A program made the translations under genes and the position numbers. The notes under the pieces are model-generated. The model made no database searches. It was not told the DNA's origin and worked only from the letters and a program-made list of their open reading frames with translations. From NCBI RefSeq assembly GCF_009363435.1, contig NZ_CP045354.1, forward strand, positions 1 through 64,000: DNA of 64,000 nucleotides. The letters are read 5' to 3'. This document shows, piece after piece, positions 39,665 to 48,243 of this stretch (positions are counted from its first letter, which is position 1; each line of letters starts with the position of its first letter). This stretch comes from Labrenzia sp. THAF82. GTDB lineage: Bacteria > Pseudomonadota > Alphaproteobacteria > Rhizobiales > Stappiaceae.

Positions 39665-42600
39665 ATGACCCAGAACAACGCAGGGGATCTTGGGATACAA
39701 AAGGGGGAGCGCCGCCAGCTCACTGCCCTCTTCTATGATCTGGTTGGTTCGACATCCATGGTCACGAATATGGACCTGGAAGACTACCGGGAAGTGCAGC
39801 AGGCGCTGCACCAGGCTGCCCACCATGCCATCGCAGGGCATGGCGGCCATCTCGATCTTTTGATGGGCGATGGCGGTTCGGCCTATTTCGGCTATCCGAT
39901 TGCAGACGAAGATGCGCCTCAACGCGCCGTGGCTGCGGGTCTCGCGATCCTGAAAGAGCGTGCTGACATCCAAAAACGCTTTGATTGCGATATTCAGGTC
40001 AGGGTTGGTGTCGCCACGGGACCAGCTGTTTCAGGACCCGCGGGAAGCGGGGCGCTGGCGGACCGGGAGGAAATCATCGGCATTGCGCCCACGCTTGCCG
40101 CCCGCATTCAAGGCATCGCACAAGTTGGGACCGTAGCCGTTTCAAACGCCACCTACCGGGCAACGCGGCGCATCTACCATTATGAAAGTCTCGGTGCCCA
40201 TTCCCTGAAGGGGTTCGATCAACCGCAAAGCCTCTGGCAACCTCTTGGGCGCCGCGAGACAGTTGACCGGTTTGAGAAACTTCGGGACGCCGGACAACCA
40301 TTTCTGGCAAGACGAGATGAGCTGGAGGAAGCGACCGACCGGTGGCAACAAGCTTCCCACGGCGAGGGCCAGGTGCTCTACGTTCATGGCGAACCCGGGA
40401 TTGGAAAGTCCCGGCTGTCGTTTCAGGTTGCACAGCAGGCCCGGGATGAAGGAGCACATCTTCTGGATTTCCAGTGCGAACCTGAGTGCCGTGACATCCC
40501 GTTTTCGCCCTTTGTTAAAAGTCTGCGTGCTGAAATCAGAAGGTACGACCCTTCCTTTGATTTCGAAACGCCTTCAGCTGAGGCCATTGCAGACGTTCTG
40601 TCCCTTCCAGGAAATCAGTCGCCAGAGTTTTATAAAGCACTTGCGTTTCTGCTGTCGCCTTCACCACAGCAAGATGACGCTGACCCGCATCCTGCCTCTT
40701 CTGTCGACACGCTGGTTGATGCAGTTATGGCCATTGCCAGTGCAAAGCCCTGTGTCATCAAACTTGAAGACCTGCACTGGGCCGACAGCCAGACGATTGA
40801 GGTGCTGGAACACCTCCTCGACCGGATTGCATCAGCTCCGGTCTTCATCGTGGTGACATCGCGCGAGCGGCCCGAACCTAGGTGGACCGAACTTCCTCAC
40901 TTTTCCAAGCTGCGCCTGTCGCGACTGGGTGAAGACAGCATCATTGAATTGATCGGAAACGTTGCAGGGGCTGCAGCATTGTCACCGCGCCTGGCCCACG
41001 CCATTGCTGCGCGTTGTGAGGGCGTACCCTTGTTTGCCGAAGAACTGACGCGCTTCGTGGTAGACCGCGGCGCGGAAAAAATGTCGGACGAGAGTGCCTG
41101 GGAGTCCCTCTTTGATTCAGAAGAGACCGCCAGCCTTCAAGATCTGCTGGCTGCGCGGCTAGCAGCGTTGGGCAAAGCCAAGATCGTCGCCCAGGCCGCA
41201 AGCGTGATCGGCAGAAGTTTCAATATTCTGACGCTTGTTGCTCTGCTGGCATCTACCGGCACACCGGCTTCTGCGGACGAAAGCCTCAACCAGCTCATGG
41301 CGGGCGGTTTCATCGAAAAGCATTCAAACGAGGCGGAACCGGCATACCGTTTCCGGCACATGTTGCTGCAGCAGGCCGCATATGCCGGACTGTTGCGCGC
41401 GAACCGGCGCACATTGCACACAGCCCTCTACAGAATTGCGACAGGTAACGAAGCCAGCGGGCAACCGTTTACCAGTGCCGAGCTTGCGGTTCACGCAGAG
41501 CAAGCCAGAATGCCCGTCGCGGCAGCCCGGCACTACATTGACGCTGCCCGATCTGCATCTTCCCAGTCTGCACTCAAGGAAGCGCGAACACATTTGACCC
41601 GTGCCCGCTCAATTGCCGAAAAGATCAGTGACAAGGCCGTTGCCGCTGAGCTTGAGCTGGAAATCGTCAAACTGCTCGGTCCAGTTGTTGCCACGATGGA
41701 TGGAACCGGTTCGGAGGAAGCATCAGCTCTCTACCAACGCGGCGTGGAGCTTTTGCATGAAACGCCCGAGACCCATCGTGCGACCGGGTTTCCGCTCTAT
41801 TGGGGTTGGTGGTTCACAGCCGCAAATTTCAAGGAACAACGCGAACGGGCTGAAACCATTCTGAGCGATCTGACGGGTGTCAACGACAAGGAAATCGAGC
41901 TACAGGCCCACCATTGCCGATGGGCTACCGCGTTCAATCTTGGCAATCACAATGATTGCCTGGAGGCCATATCCAAAGGGCTTGATCTTTATAGCGAAGA
42001 TGAAGCGCTGGAACACAGAACCCGATATGGTGGCCACGATGCCCGAGTTTGTGGTCTCGGCGAAAAAGCCTTGTCCTCCTGGTTCATTGGGCAAACGGAA
42101 TCTGCCGTTTCTCATATGGAACAATCGGACGCCTGGGCCAGGCACATTGACCATGTCGGCAGCAACTGTCACGCGCTTGATATCGGCATCATGCTTCATC
42201 GTTACAGGGGTGATGTCGACCGGGTGGCAAGTCTTGCAAGGCGTATGAAAACAGCAGCCGTGGAGCACGACCTCAAATCACTGGAGGCCAAGAGCCTGAT
42301 CTTTGCAGGCTGGTCACAGGGAATGTCGGGAGACCCCGAACGTGGTCGCGCCAACCTGACAGAAGGTTTGTCCATTCAACAGGAAATCGGCACGGAAGAA
42401 GATTTTCCCGTTTATCTTGAGATGGCAGGCGAACTCGACGCAATGCTGGGCCGGTTTGACAACGGCTTGGCCGTTTTGAGCTCCGCGATTGAACGCGCTG
42501 AAGCAACGGGCCATGCCTTCTGGCTTGCGGAACTCTACAGGCGCCGCGCCCGCCTTGGTGCCAGAGCCGGATCGGGAGCAGACCAGATTCTGACAGACCT

Positions 42601-42796
42601 CGCCAAGGCCGAAGATGTCGCCTTGAATCAGAATGCAAAAGTACTGGTCTTACGGGCCCTCGCAGACTTGGTGATGCTGCAGCCTGACAAAGCAACACCA
42701 GGACATTTGGAGCGGGCGCGGCGCATTCTGCAGGAATTGGAACAAGGTAGCGAAAAAGCTCGCATATCCGCCCTTTTGGCGAGCCGCCTGAGCTGA
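39665..42796 (+). CDS. Cyclase-like/AAA ATPase/TPR signalling protein
   Basis: A 1043-residue cytoplasmic protein: class III nucleotide cyclase-like domain (about 18-190), STAND-type ATPase (about 215-560; Walker A GEPGIGKS at 242-249, Walker B region KLEDLHWAD) and a helical TPR-like C-terminus. Both metal Asp (Asp25, Asp69) are kept, but the Lys expected before MGDG is Leu65, and the transition-state Asn is Thr143 (TxxxR). The cyclase is therefore probably inactive or changed. It lies 4 bases before the YcaO gene, so it likely serves as a sensor or switch for that pair. Confidence 0.88.
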   Translation: MTQNNAGDLGIQKGERRQLTALFYDLVGSTSMVTNMDLEDYREVQQALHQAAHHAIAGHGGHLDLLMGDGGSAYFGYPIADEDAPQRAVAAGLAILKERADIQKRFDCDIQVRVGVATGPAVSGPAGSGALADREEIIGIAPTLAARIQGIAQVGTVAVSNATYRATRRIYHYESLGAHSLKGFDQPQSLWQPLGRRETVDRFEKLRDAGQPFLARRDELEEATDRWQQASHGEGQVLYVHGEPGIGKSRLSFQVAQQARDEGAHLLDFQCEPECRDIPFSPFVKSLRAEIRRYDPSFDFETPSAEAIADVLSLPGNQSPEFYKALAFLLSPSPQQDDADPHPASSVDTLVDAVMAIASAKPCVIKLEDLHWADSQTIEVLEHLLDRIASAPVFIVVTSRERPEPRWTELPHFSKLRLSRLGEDSIIELIGNVAGAAALSPRLAHAIAARCEGVPLFAEELTRFVVDRGAEKMSDESAWESLFDSEETASLQDLLAARLAALGKAKIVAQAASVIGRSFNILTLVALLASTGTPASADESLNQLMAGGFIEKHSNEAEPAYRFRHMLLQQAAYAGLLRANRRTLHTALYRIATGNEASGQPFTSAELAVHAEQARMPVAAARHYIDAARSASSQSALKEARTHLTRARSIAEKISDKAVAAELELEIVKLLGPVVATMDGTGSEEASALYQRGVELLHETPETHRATGFPLYWGWWFTAANFKEQRERAETILSDLTGVNDKEIELQAHHCRWATAFNLGNHNDCLEAISKGLDLYSEDEALEHRTRYGGHDARVCGLGEKALSSWFIGQTESAVSHMEQSDAWARHIDHVGSNCHALDIGIMLHRYRGDVDRVASLARRMKTAAVEHDLKSLEAKSLIFAGWSQGMSGDPERGRANLTEGLSIQQEIGTEEDFPVYLEMAGELDAMLGRFDNGLAVLSSAIERAEATGHAFWLAELYRRRARLGARAGSGADQILTDLAKAEDVALNQNAKVLVLRALADLVMLQPDKATPGHLERARRILQELEQGSEKARISALLASRLS

Positions 42797-42800
42797 TGGG

Positions 42801-43994
42801 ATGGATGCAGTCAGCCCAAATCTGGAACTGTTTGACGAAATCAGCGCGATATGCCGCAATTCGCCGACTTCGAAGCTCTCGCGGCGCTTTAGCGCTGACG
42901 AGTACCTCTCCCGTTTAAAGCCTCATCTGACGTCCTTCGGCATTTCGCGGCTGGCAGACGTCACCGGTCTTGATCGTATTGGCGTTCCGGTTGTCCAGGC
43001 CGTCCGACCGTTGGCGCGATCGAACGCCGTCAACCAGGGCAAAGGTTTGACCCTTGCGGAGGCTGCCGTCAGCGCAATCATCGAAGCTCTTGAAACCTTT
43101 GCCTGCGAATCGCCTGATCAAATCGGTGACAGAGCTTCTCCAAACGAGATTTATGGGCACGCGGCAATCCACAAGCTTTCCTGTCACTTACCGCCAAAGG
43201 TGGCTGAAGAGTGGATGGAGAACCCAATTGCGTTTATGCGCGGAATTGAACCGATGTCGCAGGATATCGTCAGCGTGCCCGCTGCCCTGATCAGTACGGA
43301 TTATACGCCATCCTCATCTCATGCAGTGTCGCCTTTCGTCCGCACCACGACCGGACTGGGGGGTGGCGGAAGTCTGGAGGAAGCAATTCAGCATGGGTTC
43401 CTCGAGGTTCTGGAGCGGATAAGCACCGAAAGAGCCATGACAACGCATGGGTTTTTTGAAAAAAACCGCATTGCGCCCGACACGAATGTCGACGCCGGCA
43501 CAGACGAGCTCATTATGCAGGTTCAAGATGCCGGTCTGTTGTTTGCTGCCTATGAGTGCCCACCGGTTGGGCGCTTTCCCGTCGTCTGGGTCAGACTTCT
43601 CGATGAACGTGCCTCAGCAACTTCTCTTCCATTTGCCGCGGACGGTTTTGCCTGCCGCCCCACCTTCAGCGGAGCACTGCGAGCAGCGCTTTTGGAAAGC
43701 ATTCAGACACGCGCGTCAGTGATATCAGGCTCCCGCGAAGACATAACCCGCCGTTCCTATCCAAGAAATCACGATGATCAACTGATCGCCTTCGAACGGC
43801 GGCAAATGAGTAAGACGCCTGCCAATCGTCCATCATTTGCCGGGAACAATTCAGCAGTGAGTGTGAAGGATTTTACCGAAGCGCTGGCAGAGGCAGGTTT
43901 GACCTCGGCCATTGTGCCCGTCCTTGCTCTTGAAGACGTTCCGCTGTTCATCGTCCGGGTGGTGCCGCTGGTCGGCCAGCGTAGGAGGGCATGA
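42801..43994 (+). CDS. YcaO-domain protein (TfuA-linked)
   Basis: ATP-dependent backbone-modifying enzyme: YcaO proteins activate a peptide amide to form azolines or, with TfuA, thioamides. The 397-residue protein keeps the glutamate-rich ATP/Mg sites (AIIEALETFACE, HGFLEVLER, ALLESIQTR), the LDRIGVPVVQAVRP start and the GLGGGGSLEEA loop. The end (VVPLVGQRRRA) lacks a Pro-rich tail. It overlaps the TfuA gene by ATGA. The substrate is unknown; no obvious precursor peptide lies next to it. Confidence 0.9.
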   Translation: MDAVSPNLELFDEISAICRNSPTSKLSRRFSADEYLSRLKPHLTSFGISRLADVTGLDRIGVPVVQAVRPLARSNAVNQGKGLTLAEAAVSAIIEALETFACESPDQIGDRASPNEIYGHAAIHKLSCHLPPKVAEEWMENPIAFMRGIEPMSQDIVSVPAALISTDYTPSSSHAVSPFVRTTTGLGGGGSLEEAIQHGFLEVLERISTERAMTTHGFFEKNRIAPDTNVDAGTDELIMQVQDAGLLFAAYECPPVGRFPVVWVRLLDERASATSLPFAADGFACRPTFSGALRAALLESIQTRASVISGSREDITRRSYPRNHDDQLIAFERRQMSKTPANRPSFAGNNSAVSVKDFTEALAEAGLTSAIVPVLALEDVPLFIVRVVPLVGQRRRA

Positions 43995-44752
43995 TGCTGG
44001 CTAAGCGTCCTCTCGTCGTTTTCATCGGCCCGAGTTTGCCCCCCGAAGGCCTTCCTGAGGCACTCCAGGCCGATATACGGCCACCGGCAGCCCAGGGAGA
44101 CATTGCTGCCGTATCGCTTGAGGCAAAGGACTGCGTCATTGCTCTGATCGACGGTGTCTTTCAAGGAGCTCCGGCAGTCAGACACAAAGAGATCCTCTGG
44201 GCGATCGATCGCGGCGCCACCATTTTTGGTGCGGCCAGCATGGGCGCTCTCAGAGCCGCTGAATTATCGAGCTTTGGGATGCACGGTCGAGGGCTCATCT
44301 ATCGGTGGTTCCGGCGAAATGCCCTTGCACCTGATGACGCTGTCGCGGTCCTTCACACGCCAGAAGAACTCGGTGCTGTCGCAATCACCGATTCCCTTTT
44401 CGATTTGCGCATTCGTTTCAAGCAATTGCGAAAGGAAGGCCAAATCACAGCGTGTCAGGAAAGCGCTCTGGTGACTGCGGCTTTTCAGCTTCACTACACG
44501 GAACGGCACCTGAAAGCCGTGTTGGCTGCCGCTCGGGATAATGGGGCGAACATTTCGATTTCAGATCTGGCGAAGCCCGATTGCACTCAGAAGCAACTTG
44601 ATGCGCAACTTCTACTAGATGAGCTCACCGATCGCCAGAAATCCGGCCTCTGGCCTCTTCCCACACCTGCAGCGGCGTTCGTGCCAACAGACGCGTTTCT
44701 GCAGGATCTCGCAGACGCGGGATTTTCATTGGACAGCTTCTCAGGTGCTTGA
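43991..44752 (+). CDS. TfuA-like protein
   Basis: A 253-residue protein with the TfuA core (ALIDGVFQ, then RHKEILWAIDRGATIFGAA and SMGALRAAEL, about 55-105). TfuA proteins work with YcaO to install thioamides or otherwise supply sulfur, as known from trifolitoxin and thioviridamide-type clusters and methyl-coenzyme M reductase modification. It is translationally coupled to the YcaO gene. No fused second domain. Confidence 0.9.
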   Translation: MMLAKRPLVVFIGPSLPPEGLPEALQADIRPPAAQGDIAAVSLEAKDCVIALIDGVFQGAPAVRHKEILWAIDRGATIFGAASMGALRAAELSSFGMHGRGLIYRWFRRNALAPDDAVAVLHTPEELGAVAITDSLFDLRIRFKQLRKEGQITACQESALVTAAFQLHYTERHLKAVLAAARDNGANISISDLAKPDCTQKQLDAQLLLDELTDRQKSGLWPLPTPAAAFVPTDAFLQDLADAGFSLDSFSGA

Positions 44753-44920
44753 TAGTCTTTTAATAATTCCCCTGCGGAAGGTTCAAACAGCACGCCAAAA
44801 ACATCTTTTTTGATGCTGTGCGGGAAGTGGAGAAACGATTTAGGCGCGCGCGCAACAAGAGATTGTGACCAACACCGGTTTCCAGGCCGGTTGTAAAAAT
44901 ACCGGATTTCAGAGGTTGAA

Positions 44921-46129
44921 TTGAGTATCTATCTCGACCAGGAAACCATCTCACCTGAAACGGGCCGTCTCGGCACCCGGTTTCTTCTCTATCCGCAGGT
45001 GCCGCACCTGGCCGGTTATGAAAAACCGGAAACCGTCTGGATCAGCACGTCGCCGAACGAGATTCAGCCAGGACCGGCTGACCGCCGCATGTATGTGGCA
45101 GATCCGCTTTTTGAAAAGCCTGTTTACGAGTATCCCTTCCAGCCTCCGTTTACGGGCGAACAACACCCGCCGGCAGAAGCGGGGCCAGACGGACATTTCG
45201 ATCATCTGGACCCATCAAGCCGCCAATTTGTCTGCGCCCATGTGTTTGCTTCACTCAGGCGCGTGCTCGACATCTGGGAAAGCTATCTCGGGCATGAGGT
45301 TGTTTGGCATTTCTCGCAAACCTATGAACGGCTTGAGATCATTCCATTCGTAAATTGGAATAATGCCCAGTCGGGATATGGCTACATGGAGTTCGGTACC
45401 GAGTTGAGTGACCGGGAAACGGTCTATCCATATGCCTTGAACTTCGACGTCATCGCGCATGAATTCGGTCATGCGCTCATTTTTGCGGAAATGGGGACAC
45501 CCGTCGGCGGGAACGCCAACCGTGAATATTTCGGTTATCACGAGAGCGTATCGGACCTGATCGCACTCATTTCGCTTCTTCATTTCGACAGCGTGCTCGA
45601 CCGGCTGCTGCGCTCGACCCGCGGCAACCTTCTGACCATGAACGAACTAAACCGGATAGCGGAGTTGTCCGGTGACCGACAGATTCGGACTGCCAGCAAC
45701 GACCGGAAAATGAGCACCGTCACAGACGCCGTGCACGATCTGTCTAAGCCCTTTACCGGCGCGATATTTGATACCCTTGTAGAGATCTATCACCACAATG
45801 CCGTAGACGGAAACCTGGTCGATCTCCCGGAAAGCATATCGCATGACCGGCTGTTCGAGCTCGGCCATCATGAAATCGAGCTGATTGGACACCGGTTTGC
45901 CGATGCCTTCAACGCACGTGAATTTTTGCTGAAATCCGCGCTTGCAAATGCGCGAGACCTCATGGGATCCGCAATCGCACGATCCTGGAGCGCACTCAAT
46001 CCCGACACACTCAACTATGCACTGGCCGGCGCTGCTATTGCCGACCAGTTGGATGCGCTTGGCAATTCTGCTGCCGGGGACATCTTGATGGAAAACCTGG
46101 CATGGCGGGAAATTCTGGTGAGAACCTGA
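44921..46129 (+). CDS. Thermolysin-like zinc metallopeptidase
   Basis: Predicted 402-residue protein with a zinc site HEFGH (about 180-184) and a second block HESVSDLI about 24 residues on, the HExxH...ExxxD plan of thermolysin-type (M4-like) gluzincins. No signal peptide is seen, so it may be cytoplasmic, unlike most M4 enzymes. TTG start with AGAGG 6 bases upstream. It follows TfuA on the same strand after 168 bases and could process a substrate of that system. This link is inferred. Confidence 0.78.
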   Translation: MSIYLDQETISPETGRLGTRFLLYPQVPHLAGYEKPETVWISTSPNEIQPGPADRRMYVADPLFEKPVYEYPFQPPFTGEQHPPAEAGPDGHFDHLDPSSRQFVCAHVFASLRRVLDIWESYLGHEVVWHFSQTYERLEIIPFVNWNNAQSGYGYMEFGTELSDRETVYPYALNFDVIAHEFGHALIFAEMGTPVGGNANREYFGYHESVSDLIALISLLHFDSVLDRLLRSTRGNLLTMNELNRIAELSGDRQIRTASNDRKMSTVTDAVHDLSKPFTGAIFDTLVEIYHHNAVDGNLVDLPESISHDRLFELGHHEIELIGHRFADAFNAREFLLKSALANARDLMGSAIARSWSALNPDTLNYALAGAAIADQLDALGNSAAGDILMENLAWREILVRT

Positions 46130-46170
46130 CATGCCGTCGACAACCTGAATTCCCAAAGGGGGGAAGATAA

Positions 46171-46644
46171 ATGAGCGATCAACTGCCGACCATCCTATCC
46201 ATACCGCCGTATGATCCTGCGGAAATTATTCTCATTGGAAGCAACATTGCCGGCAGCGGCAGCAAGACGGTGGCCGAGGTCAAGATCGAGTCCGGCGGCA
46301 GCCCGGATAGCCGGCTGACCATCCAGTTGATGGACACGGGCGCTGATCAGCAGATCGCATTGATCCGGGCCTATGTTTATGAAGGCAACTATTACGAGTT
46401 GCCGAAGCCTAAAATCATGGTGGTCACGGGTGACGCAACCGATATCCCAGGCGACTACGTTCCCAAAAACCGCAAGCTTCAGTTCTGGCGTATGAACAAG
46501 CTCAACAGAACGACGGAAATCTCGGTAGAAGACGGATTGCTTGAAACACTTGTTCTGGAAGCCAACATGCCTGGTCGAAGGTCGCCAAATTCCTATGCCG
46601 CCAACATGCAAATGGCGCATAAATCTGGAAGGCTGACGTCATAA
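46171..46644 (+). CDS. Unknown protein of the YcaO-TfuA region
   Basis: A 157-residue protein, probably beta-rich, without cysteines, signal peptide or known motif. A strong ribosome site (GGGGGGAAG) precedes the ATG. It lies 41 bases after the peptidase gene, so it is likely cotranscribed with it. It could be a substrate, inhibitor or carrier in the cluster; nothing in the sequence decides. Confidence 0.6.
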   Translation: MSDQLPTILSIPPYDPAEIILIGSNIAGSGSKTVAEVKIESGGSPDSRLTIQLMDTGADQQIALIRAYVYEGNYYELPKPKIMVVTGDATDIPGDYVPKNRKLQFWRMNKLNRTTEISVEDGLLETLVLEANMPGRRSPNSYAANMQMAHKSGRLTS

Positions 46645-46843
46645 GCCCTGCCCTTTAGACACGAATTGCCAAATCGCGCTGAGGTCATCGCAGAAAGCCC
46701 AAAGGGCATGGCTACCGATGGCTATTCGGCAATCAAGATAGCAATGCCAAAAACGTCTTCTGGCAGGTGCGTGTGCTCTTTGACGCTGACACTACAGCCC
46801 GCACCAGCCCAGAAGCATTGAGAACGAGGAGGATCAAGTCGCG

Positions 46844-47251
46844 ATGTCCGATGACAAAAAGCCTTTTTGCGGAACCTATGAAGTCGGTCAGATCAGGATC
46901 ACGGCACTCGACGGCCAGGAAAGCCTTGCCAAAGGCGTTGTGCCAGGCGAGATGACTGTGACGTCGGCTGAATTCTCCTATGTACCCAACACGCCTGACG
47001 AAACCGCTCTCGACGTTTCCATCGAGGAGTTTGCGACCTTCAACAGCTCTGGTGACAGGATCGTTCATATCGAGGACCTGAAGCTGCTCTTACAAAGCGA
47101 CACCAGCTATTGGGCAACTGAAGACGTCAAAACAGCCTTCACAGTCGAAGACGCTTTCGAAATGTCCGTCAAAATGCGTGCAGATAAGTTGTCTCTAGCC
47201 CCAGGCCGTCTCTACGTCCGTTTCCATTGCGAAAAAGGCAGCGAGGCGTAA
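46844..47251 (+). CDS. Second unknown protein of the YcaO-TfuA region
   Basis: A 135-residue acidic protein, probably beta-rich, with two cysteines (Cys9 in KPFCGTYEV and Cys130 in VRFHCEKG). GGAGGA lies 10 bases before the ATG. No family is recognised. It closes the plus-strand run and meets the partner-switching operon head-on at 47325. Confidence 0.6.
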   Translation: MSDDKKPFCGTYEVGQIRITALDGQESLAKGVVPGEMTVTSAEFSYVPNTPDETALDVSIEEFATFNSSGDRIVHIEDLKLLLQSDTSYWATEDVKTAFTVEDAFEMSVKMRADKLSLAPGRLYVRFHCEKGSEA

Positions 47252-47324
47252 GAACGCTCACCAGGGCGGACGGAAACTGACCGGTGTTGCACTACGCTCC
47301 GTCGGTCAAATGCCCGGACTGCTG

Positions 47325-47663
47325 TCAGGAAATCGTCAGTTCGAGCGCGGGGTGCAGGCGTTGAAGGTTGCGGAGGGACTTGGATTGCCAGGGGATGCTC
47401 TTGGAGCCAAGAACGCGGACGCCGACTTCCGGTTGTTTCCGGATCTCGATTGTGAATTTCGCAAAGAGGTTGATGCCGGAACTGTTCAAGAACTCAAGAC
47501 CGGTCAGATCAAGCGTGATGAGATCGGGTTTGGACCCGAGTACGGAGTTCATGATTTCAAGTATCGGCGCATAGGCTTCCGTGCCTGAAAGCCGCATGGT
47601 GCCTTCATAGTGGATGGACGCACCTTCAGTCCAAACGCGGTAATCGTTGGTGCTGATTTCCAT
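47325..47663 (-). CDS. STAS-domain antagonist (slr1659-like)
   Basis: A 112-residue anti-sigma-antagonist-type protein. The phospho-switch site is LEFLNSSGINLF (Ser61/Ser62), and the strand-helix plan covers the whole chain. In partner switching such a protein is phosphorylated by the GHKL kinase and dephosphorylated by a SpoIIE-type phosphatase; both lie immediately upstream. Last gene of a five-gene minus-strand operon. Confidence 0.82.
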   Translation of the reverse strand: MEISTNDYRVWTEGASIHYEGTMRLSGTEAYAPILEIMNSVLGSKPDLITLDLTGLEFLNSSGINLFAKFTIEIRKQPEVGVRVLGSKSIPWQSKSLRNLQRLHPALELTIS

Positions 47664-47694
47664 GTTGGTATCTTCCTTTGGAATAAGTCAGCGA

Positions 47695-48240
47695 TCAGGA
47701 AAGTCGCAATGAGGCAAACGTAGTCAGCTTTACGCCTTCACTTACATGCTCGCGGTGGAAAGACCAGCCCAATTTGGCTTCGTAATCGCTCATGAGCGTA
47801 AGCAGGCCCAGGCCTGAGCCGGTCGAGTCGGGATTGAGGGCATTTTCTTCGATTTTCTCCAACAAGAGCTCACCGGGTTCGCGCTCCAGAAGTTCGCGCA
47901 GAAGCTCCTGGAAACGAGACGCGGTTTCTTTGTCGATCTTGTTGATAATTTGAATCTCAAACGTTTCACCCTGGAGGCTGCTGTCGATGGCAATGTCACC
48001 GCCATATCGAAATTTGACCGCGTTCTCGAGGATCTCGTTGATCATGTAGCTGATGCTGTGGCGTGCATCGACCGGATCAACTTCTCCGGGGCATGCCCGG
48101 CTGAAATACTCGCCAATGAAATCCGATGTCACGCCGCAATGATGCCAGCTGAGTTCCAATGGCTCGGCCATCAGCGTCAGGCAAAACCGCGTCGCGTCGC
48201 CACCGTTTGAAGAGTGAGTATGTCCAAAATCTTCAGCCAT
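47695..48240 (-). CDS. GHKL serine kinase (slr1658-like), canonical copy
   Basis: A 181-residue ATP-binding protein. The N box INEILENAVK (Glu69, Asn73) and G2 loop TGSGLGLLTL (140-149) are intact, as expected for an active anti-sigma-type serine kinase. It lies 31 bases before the STAS gene and 3 bases after the phosphatase gene. Confidence 0.82.
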   Translation of the reverse strand: MAEDFGHTHSSNGGDATRFCLTLMAEPLELSWHHCGVTSDFIGEYFSRACPGEVDPVDARHSISYMINEILENAVKFRYGGDIAIDSSLQGETFEIQIINKIDKETASRFQELLRELLEREPGELLLEKIEENALNPDSTGSGLGLLTLMSDYEAKLGWSFHREHVSEGVKLTTFASLRLS

Positions 48241-48243
48241 GAC

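Noticed and set aside
44812-44895. 27-codon ORF with two cysteines upstream of the metallopeptidase, considered as a RiPP precursor
   Set aside because: No ribosome site, no leader/core layout and no family motif; I could not support it.
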